Shown here piece by piece: positions 1 through 7,658 of a stretch of DNA of 47,057 nt (position 1 is the stretch's first letter; each line of letters begins with the position of its first letter). The DNA comes from Candidatus Termititenax aidoneus. Its GTDB lineage: Bacteria; Margulisbacteria; Termititenacia; Termititenacales; Termititenacaceae. The notes under the pieces are model-generated. The model saw only the letters and a list, made by a program, of their open reading frames with translations, was not told the origin of the DNA and did no database searches. A program made the translations under genes and the position numbers. The DNA lies in the NCBI GenBank assembly GCA_003864455.1, contig BGZN01000007.1, forward strand, positions 1 to 47,057, written 5' to 3'.

Positions 1-1
1 G

Positions 2-199
2 GGCGTCAAGCAACTGGTAAATTCTGGCGATATAGTGAGTCTCTCGGTGAGCAACGGCAGCGTAACTATCAAGACCAGCGCGAAGGCTTTGCAGCATGGG
101 CTTTTGGGCGACAAGATACTTGTGCAGGTGCAAAATGATAAAAAACGCGTTTTGCAGGCGGAAATTACCGGCAGCGGCGAATGCCGGCTGGCGCTTTAA
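2..199 (+). CDS. flgA: FlgA C-terminal end (P-ring assembly chaperone), partial
   Basis: The window opens inside a reading frame whose last 65 codons end at a TAA at 197-199. The translation (VKQLVNSGDIVSLSVSNG, then ALQHGLLGDKILVQ) matches the C-terminal SAF-type domain of FlgA, the periplasmic chaperone that helps FlgI polymerise into the P-ring. Typical FlgA marks are the G-D-x-V-x-L stretch, the A-L-x-x-G-x-x-G-D-x-I-x-V motif and a final short strand ending in a leucine. It sits directly upstream of flgH and flgI, the classic neighbourhood. The 5' part lies outside the window, so signal peptide and full length cannot be judged. Confidence 0.8.
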   Translation, partial: GVKQLVNSGDIVSLSVSNGSVTIKTSAKALQHGLLGDKILVQVQNDKKRVLQAEITGSGECRLAL

Positions 200-206
200 A
201 TCTGGT

Positions 207-235
207 TTGATAATCCTAATTTATTATATTATAAT
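207..235 (+). promoter_or_regulatory. Sigma-70-type promoter between flgA and flgH
   Basis: A -35 box TTGATA (207-212) and a perfect -10 box TATAAT (230-235) are separated by exactly 17 nt in the AT-rich gap after flgA. Transcription would start about 30 nt before the flgH start codon. This suggests flgH and the genes behind it can be transcribed independently of flgA. Inference from consensus match only. Confidence 0.55.
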
Positions 236-275
236 TTTATACTAAGGGTTAAAAGAACAAGTAGGGCGGGGAAAA

Positions 276-890
276 ATGCGAAAATATTTTGGGGTATACC
301 TTGGGATTATCCTGCTGGCGGGATTTAGTTCAGCTACTTCGCTGTGGACTATGGATTCAAAATCACCGCTGGCCAAAGCATCTAAATTTGCGGTGGGCGA
401 TACGATCACAATAGTGATCGAGGAAAGTCTGTCCGCCGCGCAGTCCGGCACGACACGCGCTCAAAAAGGTTCGAACACTACATTCAGTCTGTCCAACAGT
501 TTACAGGACAATCAGACTCCGGCCAGCGGCCTGGCCAGCAAAAGTTCCGGCGACACGCGTTTGAACACCTTGTTCAACGGCGCCAGCAATTATACCGGCA
601 CCGGAAGCACCCAGCGCACAACTTCGCTGAAAACGACAATTACCGCGACAGTCGTGGATGTGCAGCCCAACGGTAATCTTTTTGTGCTCGGCCAGCGCTC
701 GATCCGTGTCAATGAAGAGGTGGAGACTGTCGAAGTTTCCGGCATTGTGAATGCCGCCAAGCTTTCGGACGACAACTCGATTAATTCCACGCAAATCGCC
801 AATGCCAAGATCACGATACGCGGCGCCGGCGCGGTGTCCACGACGCAGCAGCCCGGTATTTTATCCTCGATGTTTAACTGGCTGTTTTAA
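276..890 (+). CDS. flgH: Flagellar L-ring protein FlgH
   Basis: FlgH forms the L-ring that guides the flagellar rod through the outer membrane, so it implies a diderm envelope. The 204-residue protein has an N-terminal hydrophobic signal (about residues 1-20), then the FlgH core with F-A-V-G-D-T-I-T-I-V-I-E-E and the conserved N-G-N-L-F-V-L-G-Q-R region, and a C-terminal I-R-G-A-G-A-V segment. Length is close to the usual 220. The signal region ends LLAGFSSA and has no lipobox cysteine, whereas most FlgH proteins are lipoproteins, so anchoring may differ here. GGGCGGGG at 265-272 may act as ribosome-binding site. The gene is followed 14 nt later by flgI. Confidence 0.9.
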   Translation: MRKYFGVYLGIILLAGFSSATSLWTMDSKSPLAKASKFAVGDTITIVIEESLSAAQSGTTRAQKGSNTTFSLSNSLQDNQTPASGLASKSSGDTRLNTLFNGASNYTGTGSTQRTTSLKTTITATVVDVQPNGNLFVLGQRSIRVNEEVETVEVSGIVNAAKLSDDNSINSTQIANAKITIRGAGAVSTTQQPGILSSMFNWLF

Positions 891-904
891 TAAAAGGGGG
901 CGCG

Positions 905-1996
905 ATGCGGAAATATTTACTGCTGATAGTTTTGATTTGTTTGGGAGTGGCTGAGTCGCCGGCTGTGCGCATCAAAGACATTGCCACGATTTCAGGCGTG
1001 CGCTCCAATCAGCTTATGGGCGTGGGTTTGGTGGCCGGTTTGAAAGGCACGGGCGACACCGGCTCCAAAGTAACCGACAAAGCTCTGACCAATTTGCTGG
1101 TCAATATGGGCGTAACCAACCGCCAGGATTTGTATCATAGTAAAAATATCGCGGTGGTCATGGTTACCGCCGAACTGCCGGCTTTCGTGAAGCCCGGACA
1201 AAAAATCGACGTTTTTGTTTCGTCAATCGGCGACGCCACGTCTTTGCGCGACGGCAATCTGCTGATGACGCCGATCAAAGGCGCTGACGATCAGGTTTAC
1301 GCGGTGGCGCAGGGACCGATAATTTTGGGCGGACGCGGCGCCGCTAACCGCAGCGAAACAGTGTGCAAAGTCGTGGAGGGCGCTATCGTCGAGCAGTCTG
1401 TGCCCATGGAGATTGCCGGCAAGAGCAGCATCGCGCTCAATTTAAACAAATCGGATTTCAGCACGGCCACCCGGGTAGCCGAAGCGCTGGACCGCGCAGG
1501 TTATTCCGGCACGCGCGCTATAGACCCCTCGACTGTGGAGATACCTATCGAAGCGGAAGACCGCGAGGGGCTGGTGTCGTTCATCGCGCGGGTGCAGGAT
1601 TTTATGGTAGTGCCTGACGCGGTGGCCAAAGTGGTCATCAATCAGCGCACCGGCACGGTGGTCATCGGCGAAAATGTGCGTCTGTCGCCGGTGGCGATCT
1701 CGCACGGCGATGTGGAGATACATATCGAAAGCGGGAGCGAAGGCGGAGAAGAAGGGGAGGGCGAGGGTTTGGACGACGCGCTGCTGGCCATGAATCAAGC
1801 AACGGCCGGCGGCGATCAAGCCGCGCAGCAGCAGAAAGAAAAAGTTATCAAATTGGTGCAGCTGCGCGAAGGCTCTACCTTGAGCAGTTTGGTCAAAGCG
1901 CTGAACTCGGTCGGCACTTCACCGCAGGATTTGATTGCTATTTTGCAAGGGCTGAAAACCGCCGGCGCATTGGCGGCCGAAATAGAGGTTATTTAA
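905..1996 (+). CDS. flgI: Flagellar P-ring protein FlgI
   Basis: FlgI builds the periplasmic P-ring around the rod in peptidoglycan. The 363-residue product begins with a Sec signal (MRKYLLLIVLICLGVAES), followed by the hallmark I-K-D-I-A-T-I-S-G-V-R-x-N-Q-L-M-G-V-G-L-V-x-G-L-x-G-T-G-D region. It ends with the typical L-V-K-A-L-N-S-V-G-T-S-P-Q-D-L-I-A-I-L segment and A-A-E-I-E-V-I terminus, so it is complete. Around residues 275-320 there is an acidic, Gly/Glu- and Gln-rich insertion (GSEGGEEGEGEG, later QAAQQQKEK) in the place of a normally variable loop. It lies between flgH and the flgJ-like gene with 3 nt to the next start. Confidence 0.93.
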   Translation: MRKYLLLIVLICLGVAESPAVRIKDIATISGVRSNQLMGVGLVAGLKGTGDTGSKVTDKALTNLLVNMGVTNRQDLYHSKNIAVVMVTAELPAFVKPGQKIDVFVSSIGDATSLRDGNLLMTPIKGADDQVYAVAQGPIILGGRGAANRSETVCKVVEGAIVEQSVPMEIAGKSSIALNLNKSDFSTATRVAEALDRAGYSGTRAIDPSTVEIPIEAEDREGLVSFIARVQDFMVVPDAVAKVVINQRTGTVVIGENVRLSPVAISHGDVEIHIESGSEGGEEGEGEGLDDALLAMNQATAGGDQAAQQQKEKVIKLVQLREGSTLSSLVKALNSVGTSPQDLIAILQGLKTAGALAAEIEVI

Positions 1997-1999
1997 GCG

Positions 2000-2353
2000 A
2001 TGCGGAAAATTTATTTTTTGCTGCTGCTCCTGACTTTGGCGTGGGCGGCGCAGTCTGTCGTGCCGGTCAACCCAGCGGAGTTTATGAGCGACATTGTTGT
2101 CAAAGAAGGTATGCGCCGGCAGCCCACGGACAACGCCGGCCGGCAAAGCGCTTTCCGGCAAATGCTGCTGGAAGAAGTTTTTTTGCGCGATATGTTTAAC
2201 AATGAAAACAGTATTTACAAACCGGAAAAAGACGATGAAGACAGCCTGGTTTTTAGCGGTTTGTCGAGCATTTATGGAGATTACGCGCGCAAAGAACTGG
2301 CCGCTTATTTGGTCGAGCAGGGCTTTTTACAGGAAGGTTTGGAGCAGCAATGA
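2000..2353 (+). CDS. flgJ: FlgJ N-terminal-like rod-binding protein with signal peptide
   Basis: A 117-residue protein placed directly after flgI, where FlgJ normally sits. FlgJ's N-terminal domain caps the growing rod; the muramidase domain found in enterobacterial FlgJ is absent, as in many phyla. The sequence has a clear Sec-type signal (MRKIYFLLLLLTLAWAA), then a segment with F-R-Q-M-L-L-E-E-V-F-L-R-D-M-F and a late F-S-G-L-S-S-I-Y-G-D-Y-A-R-K-E-L-A-A-Y-L region resembling the rod-binding domain. Canonical FlgJ goes through the flagellar type III apparatus without a Sec signal, so this N-terminus is unusual. Its stop overlaps the fliA start as ATGA. Assignment rests on position and weak similarity. 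Confidence 0.6.
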   Translation: MRKIYFLLLLLTLAWAAQSVVPVNPAEFMSDIVVKEGMRRQPTDNAGRQSAFRQMLLEEVFLRDMFNNENSIYKPEKDDEDSLVFSGLSSIYGDYARKELAAYLVEQGFLQEGLEQQ

Positions 2354-3168
2354 CAGTTAAGCGCGTTAACCCAAATCCGCCGAAAAAATCCGCCAGGACA
2401 CTGGAAAAGAAGCCGGTGCCGGTAAATATGCACGCGCATTTGTACAAATCCGAGGAAGACCTGGAAGACAATGTGGATTTTAAAGATAAAAATTCGGTGG
2501 TTACAGCTTTTACGCCGCTGGTGCAGATCATCGCCGCCAATATCACCGCCGCGGGCAAACTGCCGCCCAATATTCATTTTGACGATCTGATAAGTTACGG
2601 CACAAGCGGCTTGATCAAAGCCTGGGAAAATTTTGACAAAACGAAAAATGTGAAATTTAAAGTGTACGCGTCTTACCGGATTCGCGGCGAGATGCTGGAC
2701 AAGATCCGCAAAGAATGGAAATACCAAAATCCGGGCGGTTACAAATCAGTCAGCCGCGTTGAGGCCAAAGTAGCGCAGGCGGCAATCGACACCAAAGGCA
2801 CGAACACCGGCGACGAGGAAGAAAACATCAAGAATATCGCGGCTAATTCATCGGTGGCTTATCTGCTGTCTTTTGAGGACACGCAGTCGGCTGGTGACAG
2901 CGTGGCGGACAACGGTTTGCAGTTGGAAGAGTCGGTAACCAGCCAAATCGATTTTGCCGAGGAAAAAAAAGCGCTCTGGGACGCGGTCAAGACTTTGGCC
3001 GAGGACGAAAAAAAAATTGTCAAAATGTTTTATATCGACGACCGCTCGCAAAAAGAAATCGCCGACGAACTGGGGTATTCCAAGAGCAAGATCAGCCGTA
3101 TTCACTCGCAGGTTTTGAGCAAGCTGCGTTTGCGCATTCAAAGGAAATTAAATTATGATTACGATTAA
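2350..3168 (+). CDS. fliA: RNA polymerase sigma factor for flagellar genes (FliA/WhiG type)
   Basis: Sigma-28-type factor that directs RNA polymerase to late flagellar promoters. The 272-residue protein shows region 2 (F-D-D-L-I-S-Y-G-T-S-G-L-I-K-A-W-E-N-F-D, then V-Y-A-S-Y-R-I-R-G-E-M-L-D), which is diagnostic for FliA/WhiG. It also has region 4 with a helix-turn-helix (Q-K-E-I-A-D-E-L-G-Y-S-K-S-K-I-S-R-I-H-S). It is slightly longer than the usual 240 because of an N-terminal lysine/proline-rich extension. It starts with ATG overlapping the flgJ-like stop, and its 3' end overlaps the flgB start by 14 nt, so the genes are translationally coupled. Confidence 0.9.
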   Translation: MTVKRVNPNPPKKSARTLEKKPVPVNMHAHLYKSEEDLEDNVDFKDKNSVVTAFTPLVQIIAANITAAGKLPPNIHFDDLISYGTSGLIKAWENFDKTKNVKFKVYASYRIRGEMLDKIRKEWKYQNPGGYKSVSRVEAKVAQAAIDTKGTNTGDEEENIKNIAANSSVAYLLSFEDTQSAGDSVADNGLQLEESVTSQIDFAEEKKALWDAVKTLAEDEKKIVKMFYIDDRSQKEIADELGYSKSKISRIHSQVLSKLRLRIQRKLNYDYD

Positions 3169-3523
3169 AAAAATTATTTTGGCCGGCTTGTTTTTGAACG
3201 CGGTCTTGCCGGCGGCGGTGGAAAATATTTTGTTTGATGATGTAACCATGCGCCTGGAAAGAGACATTCAGGAAGCGACGCGGCGGCAGGCGATCATCGC
3301 GCACAATGTGGCCAATGCCGAGGTGGAAGGTTTTAAGCCGATCCGTTTTAAAGAGGAATTAAAAGCTTTGCAGGGAAAACCCGGCGGCGTGTCGGCTGAC
3401 CGCGTGGTCGTGGAAGAAGAAATGGTTAAAATGGCCAAAAACAGGCTGCGGCATCAAACATTGTTAAAGCTCTACACGATGAAAACTTCGACGGTTAAAA
3501 CAGTTTTGAGTCAGGGCAAGTAA
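3155..3523 (+). CDS. flgB: Flagellar rod protein FlgB with an N-terminal signal peptide
   Basis: FlgB is a proximal rod subunit. The conserved core is visible: N-I-L-F-D-D, then R-R-Q-A-I-I-A-H-N-V-A-N-A-E-V-E-G-F-K, matching the family pattern RQ-x-x-I-A-x-N-I-A-N-x-x-T-P-G-Y. In front of it sit about 23 extra residues (MITIKKIILAGLFLNAVLPA) that form a classic Sec signal peptide; canonical FlgB begins directly at the L-F-D region. AAGGAAAT eight nt before the ATG supports this start, which overlaps the end of fliA. The protein (122 residues) is otherwise near normal length. The signal peptide suggests export through Sec rather than the flagellar type III channel, which would be atypical. 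Confidence 0.85.
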   Translation: MITIKKIILAGLFLNAVLPAAVENILFDDVTMRLERDIQEATRRQAIIAHNVANAEVEGFKPIRFKEELKALQGKPGGVSADRVVVEEEMVKMAKNRLRHQTLLKLYTMKTSTVKTVLSQGK

Positions 3524-3534
3524 AGGAGGTTTTT

Positions 3535-4029
3535 ATGCGAAAAATTTTTGGCGCGGCGGTTTTGATTTGGCTTAGCTGGTGTTTGGGCGCGGTGGCCGGT
3601 CTGGAAAACGCTCTGGATATTAGCGCTTCGGGGGCGATAGCGCAGCGCACGCGGGCGCAGGTGGCCGCGGAGAATATTGCCAATATAGACACGACCAAGA
3701 CTTCCGACGGACTGCCTTACCGCCGCAAAGTGGTGATCCTGCGTCCGGCGGAAAATTTCAAATCACGCAGCCGCGCCGGTCAGCCGGTGATGAACGGCGT
3801 GTCGGTGGTGTCGGTCGGGCCGGAAAAAGACGCTGAGAAAAAGTTTCGGCGCGTGTACCAGCCCAATCATCCCGATGCTGACGAAAGCGGTTTTGTGCTG
3901 TATCCTAATGTAAATATTACCGAGGAGTTGATCCAGCTTTCGGAGATCAGCGGCGCGTTTGAAAACAATGTGGTGGTTTTTAACAACACCAAAGCGATGA
4001 TGCAGGCCAGTTTGGAATTGGCGCAATAG
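3535..4029 (+). CDS. flgC: Flagellar rod protein FlgC with an N-terminal signal peptide
   Basis: FlgC is another proximal rod subunit. The FlgC core begins around residue 23: L-E-N-A-L-D-I-S-A-S-G-A-I-A-Q-R-T-R-A-Q-V-A-A-E-N-I-A-N, followed by T-T-K-T-S-D-G-L-P-Y-R-R-K. The C-terminus carries N-V-N-I-T-E-E-L-I-Q-L-S-E-I-S-G-A-F-E-N-N-V and a final A-S-L-E-L-A-Q, as expected for axial proteins. Ahead of the core lie about 22 hydrophobic residues (MRKIFGAAVLIWLSWCLGA). The start is beyond doubt because an excellent AAAGGAGG site precedes it by six nt. FlgC normally has no cleavable signal, so this is the second rod protein here with a Sec-like leader. Length is 164 versus about 135-150. Confidence 0.9.
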   Translation: MRKIFGAAVLIWLSWCLGAVAGLENALDISASGAIAQRTRAQVAAENIANIDTTKTSDGLPYRRKVVILRPAENFKSRSRAGQPVMNGVSVVSVGPEKDAEKKFRRVYQPNHPDADESGFVLYPNVNITEELIQLSEISGAFENNVVVFNNTKAMMQASLELAQ

Positions 4030-4062
4030 CGGCGGATAAAATAAAATAGGGAGGTAAAATTT

Positions 4063-4377
4063 ATGGCGGAAGGAATAACAGCGGTCGGCGGTTTGAATCC
4101 GGTGCAGACCGGCGCGAATACGATAGTGTCTCCGGTTAATGTGCAAAACACTTCGCCGTTTCAAGTGATGCTGGACGCGGCGATCAGCGGTCTGCAGGAT
4201 GTGAGCGCAGCGGAGGAAAAAGCCAACGCCTACATCGCGCAGTATTCGCTGGGGCGTGTCAGCATGGAAGAGGCGCTGATCGAAGTGCAAAAAATGACTA
4301 TGGCCGTGCAAATGGCGACAACTGTGGTCAATCAAGTGGTGTCGACCTTTAAAGAAATAGAGCAGATACCGGTTTAA
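4063..4377 (+). CDS. fliE: Flagellar hook-basal body protein FliE
   Basis: FliE joins the MS-ring (FliF) to the rod. The 104-residue product matches in length and in its two helical halves: S-P-F-Q-V-M-L-D-A-A-I-S-G-L-Q-D-V near the middle, and S-M-E-E-A-L-I-E-V-Q-K-M-T-M-A-V-Q-M-A-T-T-V-V-N-Q-V at the end, the strongly conserved FliE C-terminal helix. Unlike FlgB and FlgC upstream, it has no signal peptide. AGGGAGGT seven to eight nt before the ATG is a strong ribosome-binding site. It sits between flgC and fliF as in most flagellar clusters. Confidence 0.88.
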   Translation: MAEGITAVGGLNPVQTGANTIVSPVNVQNTSPFQVMLDAAISGLQDVSAAEEKANAYIAQYSLGRVSMEEALIEVQKMTMAVQMATTVVNQVVSTFKEIEQIPV

Positions 4378-4414
4378 GTTTAGAAATTTTTTAAGAAAGG
4401 AAAAATAAAATCCT

Positions 4415-6133
4415 GTGGGCGAACAAATAGGCGCAGGCTCTAGGTCCGGCGGCGGTAAAACGATTTTTATTATTATAGGCGTGGTGATTATCGTCGCGCT
4501 GGCGGTTTTGTTTTTTCTCTACCGCCCATCTTTGGCCGGCGCTGTCAAGATCGGCAGCGGCTCTCTGCCGTCATTCACGCAAAAAAAAGAGCCGGCCGGC
4601 TATTCGGTGCTGTTTAAAAATCTGGACTACACAGAAGCCGCGCTGATCGTGGATTCGCTGAAAACACAGGGCGTGAAAGATTATCGGCTAGAGGATGACG
4701 GCCGTACGATATTAGTGCCGACCAAAAAACGCACGGATATAGTTTTGACCATCGCCCAAGAAGGCATTATGCCCAACGGCGGGGCGGTGGGTTTTGAGAT
4801 TTTTGACAAAGGCAGCGCGCTGGGCGCGTCGGAGTTTGACCAAAACGTGAAATTTTCCCGCGCGATCAGCGGCGAGATGGCGCGCAGCGTGGCGCGGATC
4901 AACGGCATCGAAGAAGCGCGGGTGATCGTGGTCATACCGGCCAAACAGCTTTTTTCCACAGTGCAAAATCCGGTGCAGGCTTCGGTCATGGTCAAGATCG
5001 TGGAGGGCGAGCTGCTCTCTCCGTCGCAGGTGCAGGCGATCATTGCGTTGGTTTCCGCATCGGTGGAAGGCCTGCAAAAAGAAAATATCACAGTGGTGGA
5101 TTATCACGGCCGGGTTTTGAGTTCTGAGGAGTATGCCAAAGATTATGACCGGCTAGCCGCGCTGCTGGCTATGCAAAAAGCGCAGTCCGGCGGCCGCAAT
5201 GTGTCGACGGCGGCTTTGATGGATTCTACGGAGATTCCGCTGGAGGCTTCTGAAAAGGCCGACGAAAGTTCTATTTTTGAGATGTATTACAATATCGACA
5301 ACAACAAGATGAACAGGCAGCAAAGAAGTTCGGTCAGAGGCTTGCGGCTGGATGCCAACGCCAGCGCGGAAGAGGCTTACGCGGCCAAGATGAAATTCAA
5401 GGAGCGCTACGAAAATCTGCTGGAGCGCAATGTCAAACAAATGGCCAATCAGTTTTTCCCCAAAAAAGCCACGACGGTCAAAGTCAATGTGGAACTGAAC
5501 GACCGGCCTTTTGACGCGGTAACGCCAAATTCTATGATCGCGCGGATCACCAGCATGATCCTGCTGGATCAAAACAACAAAGATGTGGTCCTGACTCCGG
5601 AAGTGCGCGAGGCTTTCATGAAATCAATTGCCGCGGCGACGAGTTATGTCAAAGGCCGCGACCGCATCGACCTGCGCTGGTCGCCAAATACTAATGAACA
5701 CAACAAAGGCAATTTATTCAGCGGTTTGAGCAGCGGTCAGGACAAAAAGACGGAAAAAACAGCTCCCAAGGTAACGCCTGTACCGCCTGCGCCGCAGACG
5801 GGCAAAGATCAGCCGGTGATAGATTTATCTAAATTGCAGTCCAAGCCGGAAGTCTTTTGGACATGGAATAATATTCTATATTTAGGCTGCGGACTTTTCG
5901 GCGTGCTGCTCTTGATCATAGTCTTGCGGCCAAGGCATGCCCGCCGAGTTACCGCGGAAAAAGGCGGCAAGAAAAGCTCGGTTTTTGACGAGCCGCCGGA
6001 AGACAAAGAAGGTTTTGCAGACCTTGCCGCTCCCTCGACAGACGCGATCCGCGAGCTGGCCGCGCAAAGCCCGGACAAAGTCGCGGCGGTTTTGGAAAAA
6101 TGGTTTCAGGAAGACGCTGCGGCGCAGAAATAA
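4415..6133 (+). CDS. fliF: Flagellar MS-ring protein FliF
   Basis: FliF forms the membrane-embedded MS-ring, the base on which the export apparatus and rod assemble. The 572-residue protein begins at a GTG with AAGAAAGG about 14 nt upstream. It has two transmembrane segments, near residues 15-35 (FIIIGVVIIVALAVLFFLY) and near residues 490-505 (LGCGLFGVLLLIIVL). Between them lies the ring-building YscJ/FliF domain (Y-S-V-L-F-K-N-L-D-Y-T-E-A, I-M-P-N-G-G-A-V-G-F-E-I-F-D, A-R-V-I-V-V-I-P). The cytoplasmic tail ends with the FliG-binding motif (A-I-R-E-L-A-A-Q-S-P-D-K-V-A-A-V-L-E-K-W-F). All expected parts are present, so an MS-ring with a FliG docking site is predicted. Confidence 0.93.
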   Translation: MGEQIGAGSRSGGGKTIFIIIGVVIIVALAVLFFLYRPSLAGAVKIGSGSLPSFTQKKEPAGYSVLFKNLDYTEAALIVDSLKTQGVKDYRLEDDGRTILVPTKKRTDIVLTIAQEGIMPNGGAVGFEIFDKGSALGASEFDQNVKFSRAISGEMARSVARINGIEEARVIVVIPAKQLFSTVQNPVQASVMVKIVEGELLSPSQVQAIIALVSASVEGLQKENITVVDYHGRVLSSEEYAKDYDRLAALLAMQKAQSGGRNVSTAALMDSTEIPLEASEKADESSIFEMYYNIDNNKMNRQQRSSVRGLRLDANASAEEAYAAKMKFKERYENLLERNVKQMANQFFPKKATTVKVNVELNDRPFDAVTPNSMIARITSMILLDQNNKDVVLTPEVREAFMKSIAAATSYVKGRDRIDLRWSPNTNEHNKGNLFSGLSSGQDKKTEKTAPKVTPVPPAPQTGKDQPVIDLSKLQSKPEVFWTWNNILYLGCGLFGVLLLIIVLRPRHARRVTAEKGGKKSSVFDEPPEDKEGFADLAAPSTDAIRELAAQSPDKVAAVLEKWFQEDAAAQK

Positions 6134-6151
6134 ATGAGGAGATTTTAAAAT

Positions 6152-6640
6152 ATGGTGGCAATGCAGTTAAAGGGCCGTGAAAAAGCGCTGATTTTTCTTT
6201 CCGCGCTGGGCGATGAAGTGTCCGGCAAAGTGCTGGACTGTCTGCCGGAAAGCCTCGCGCTCAAGATCACGCGGGAATTAAATAATTTCAAAAAACCTTC
6301 GCCGGAAGCGGTGGCTTTTGTGCTGAAAGAGTTGACGCGCTTTGCGCTGAATCAGCCGCCCGAAACGCCGCGGCTCAAAGAACCGGAGGTTGATCCAGCT
6401 GACGCGGCGAGCGAGGTCGGCCGCAAGCCCCTGCCGGAATTGGCGGCTTTGCTGCAAAATGAAATACCGCAAACCGCAGCTTTTGTTTTGAGTTATATGA
6501 GCGCAGGGCGGCAGAAAGATTATTATGAAATACTTTCGCCCGGCCGCCGCAGCGATGTCAAACAATGCGCGGTCGAAAAGCTGCCTTGGTCAGACAGTTT
6601 GTTTGCTTTGCTCAATGAGCAGGTCAAGGCGCGGGGGTAA
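6152..6640 (+). CDS. fliG: Short FliG-like switch protein lacking the C-terminal torque domain
   Basis: Placed between fliF and fliH, exactly where fliG belongs, but only 162 residues versus about 330. The N-terminal domain is recognisable (K-G-R-E-K-A-L-I-F-L-S-A-L-G-D-E-V, residues about 8-24), as is the start of the middle domain: L-P-E-L-A-A-L-L-Q-N-E-I-P-Q-T-A-A-F-V-L-S-Y, where the FliM-binding EHPQ motif reads EIPQ. The frame stops (TAA 6638-6640) at the end of the middle domain. The charged C-terminal domain that contacts MotA is not found in the next frames, because fliH begins nine nt later. A GAGGAG site supports the start. Either the motor part is encoded elsewhere, or this basal body does not rotate. 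Confidence 0.75.
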   Translation: MVAMQLKGREKALIFLSALGDEVSGKVLDCLPESLALKITRELNNFKKPSPEAVAFVLKELTRFALNQPPETPRLKEPEVDPADAASEVGRKPLPELAALLQNEIPQTAAFVLSYMSAGRQKDYYEILSPGRRSDVKQCAVEKLPWSDSLFALLNEQVKARG

Positions 6641-6648
6641 AAGTTTAT

Positions 6649-7656
6649 ATGCCGCTGCTAAAAAAACATACTCTGCGTCTGGGCGAGCAGCTCGTGCACA
6701 TGGGTTTGCCTGAGCCTGACGGCGCGGAATCAAGCGAGGAGGAATCCTTTAACAGCACGCCGAATGTTTCGCCGGTCGAGATGTTGTATACCGAACCGGT
6801 CGAGCCGGCTGAGCCTTTGGTCAGCGAAGCAGAGCGCGAACAACTGATCCAGAATATTTTGCAGGAAGGCAAAGCGCAGGCAGACGCGGCGGCGGCGGAG
6901 ATTAAACAAAAAGCCGAGGAAGAAGCGCGGCAGATTATTGACGCCGCGGAGCACAAAGCCAGAGAGTTGCTGGAAAAAGAAATTGCCAAAGGCGTGGAAG
7001 AAGGCCGGCAAAAGATTTATGAACAGCTCAAAGGGCATATCGCCGAAGCGCAAAATGTGCTGAGGCAGGCCAACGCGCAAAAAAACACGATTATCAAATC
7101 CGCAGTGCCGGAAGTTATGAAGCTGTCTACGCGCATTGCCGCACAGGTTGTCCGCAATGAGCTGGCGCAAAGCCAGGATATTGTGATGGATATAGTCAAG
7201 GACGCTATCGAAAAAATCTCTGACAACGAGCAGGTGGTTATCAAAGTGGCGGCGCAGGATTTGCAGACCGTGCGCAATGAAAAAGATTTGATTATCGATC
7301 TGGTCGAAGCCAAAAATTTGAGTATTGTGCCCGACAAACATTGCGCGGAAGGCGGCTGCCTGATCGAGACCAAACTGGGCTTTATTGACGCCAAAGTGGT
7401 TACCAAACTGGACATGATCCAGACCGCGCTGCTGGGTGTTTATCAAGAGGAAAAAGTTAAGCGCGAAACGGCTTTAAAAGAAGCGGTGGAGCGCGGCGAA
7501 GAGGTCGATCTGGCCGCCGAGGAACAAAAAGACATCGAAGAACTGATGCAGGTAACTTCGCTGGAAGAGATCCGCGAGCAGGAAAAGAAAATGCTGGAAG
7601 AGCAGCAGGAAAAAGCCAAGGCGGAAGGCGGCGTGGAAGGAGCGCCGGAGTTGTAG
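6649..7656 (+). CDS. fliH: Flagellar export regulator FliH (V-ATPase E-like) with a long acidic tail
   Basis: FliH forms the peripheral stalk of the flagellar export ATPase and holds FliI. The 335-residue sequence has a charged, alanine-rich coiled coil (about residues 65-150), then the FliH/V-ATPase-E globular domain (A-A-Q-V-V-R-N-E-L-A, V-V-I-K-V-A-A-Q-D-L, G-G-C-L-I-E-T-K-L-G-F-I-D-A-K-V). The last pair of motifs is typical of FliH and HrpE. After the domain comes an unusual tail of about 75 residues, rich in Glu, Lys and Gln, which is not part of standard FliH. The next gene is fliI, two nt downstream. Confidence 0.8.
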   Translation: MPLLKKHTLRLGEQLVHMGLPEPDGAESSEEESFNSTPNVSPVEMLYTEPVEPAEPLVSEAEREQLIQNILQEGKAQADAAAAEIKQKAEEEARQIIDAAEHKARELLEKEIAKGVEEGRQKIYEQLKGHIAEAQNVLRQANAQKNTIIKSAVPEVMKLSTRIAAQVVRNELAQSQDIVMDIVKDAIEKISDNEQVVIKVAAQDLQTVRNEKDLIIDLVEAKNLSIVPDKHCAEGGCLIETKLGFIDAKVVTKLDMIQTALLGVYQEEKVKRETALKEAVERGEEVDLAAEEQKDIEELMQVTSLEEIREQEKKMLEEQQEKAKAEGGVEGAPEL

Positions 7657-7658
7657 TT

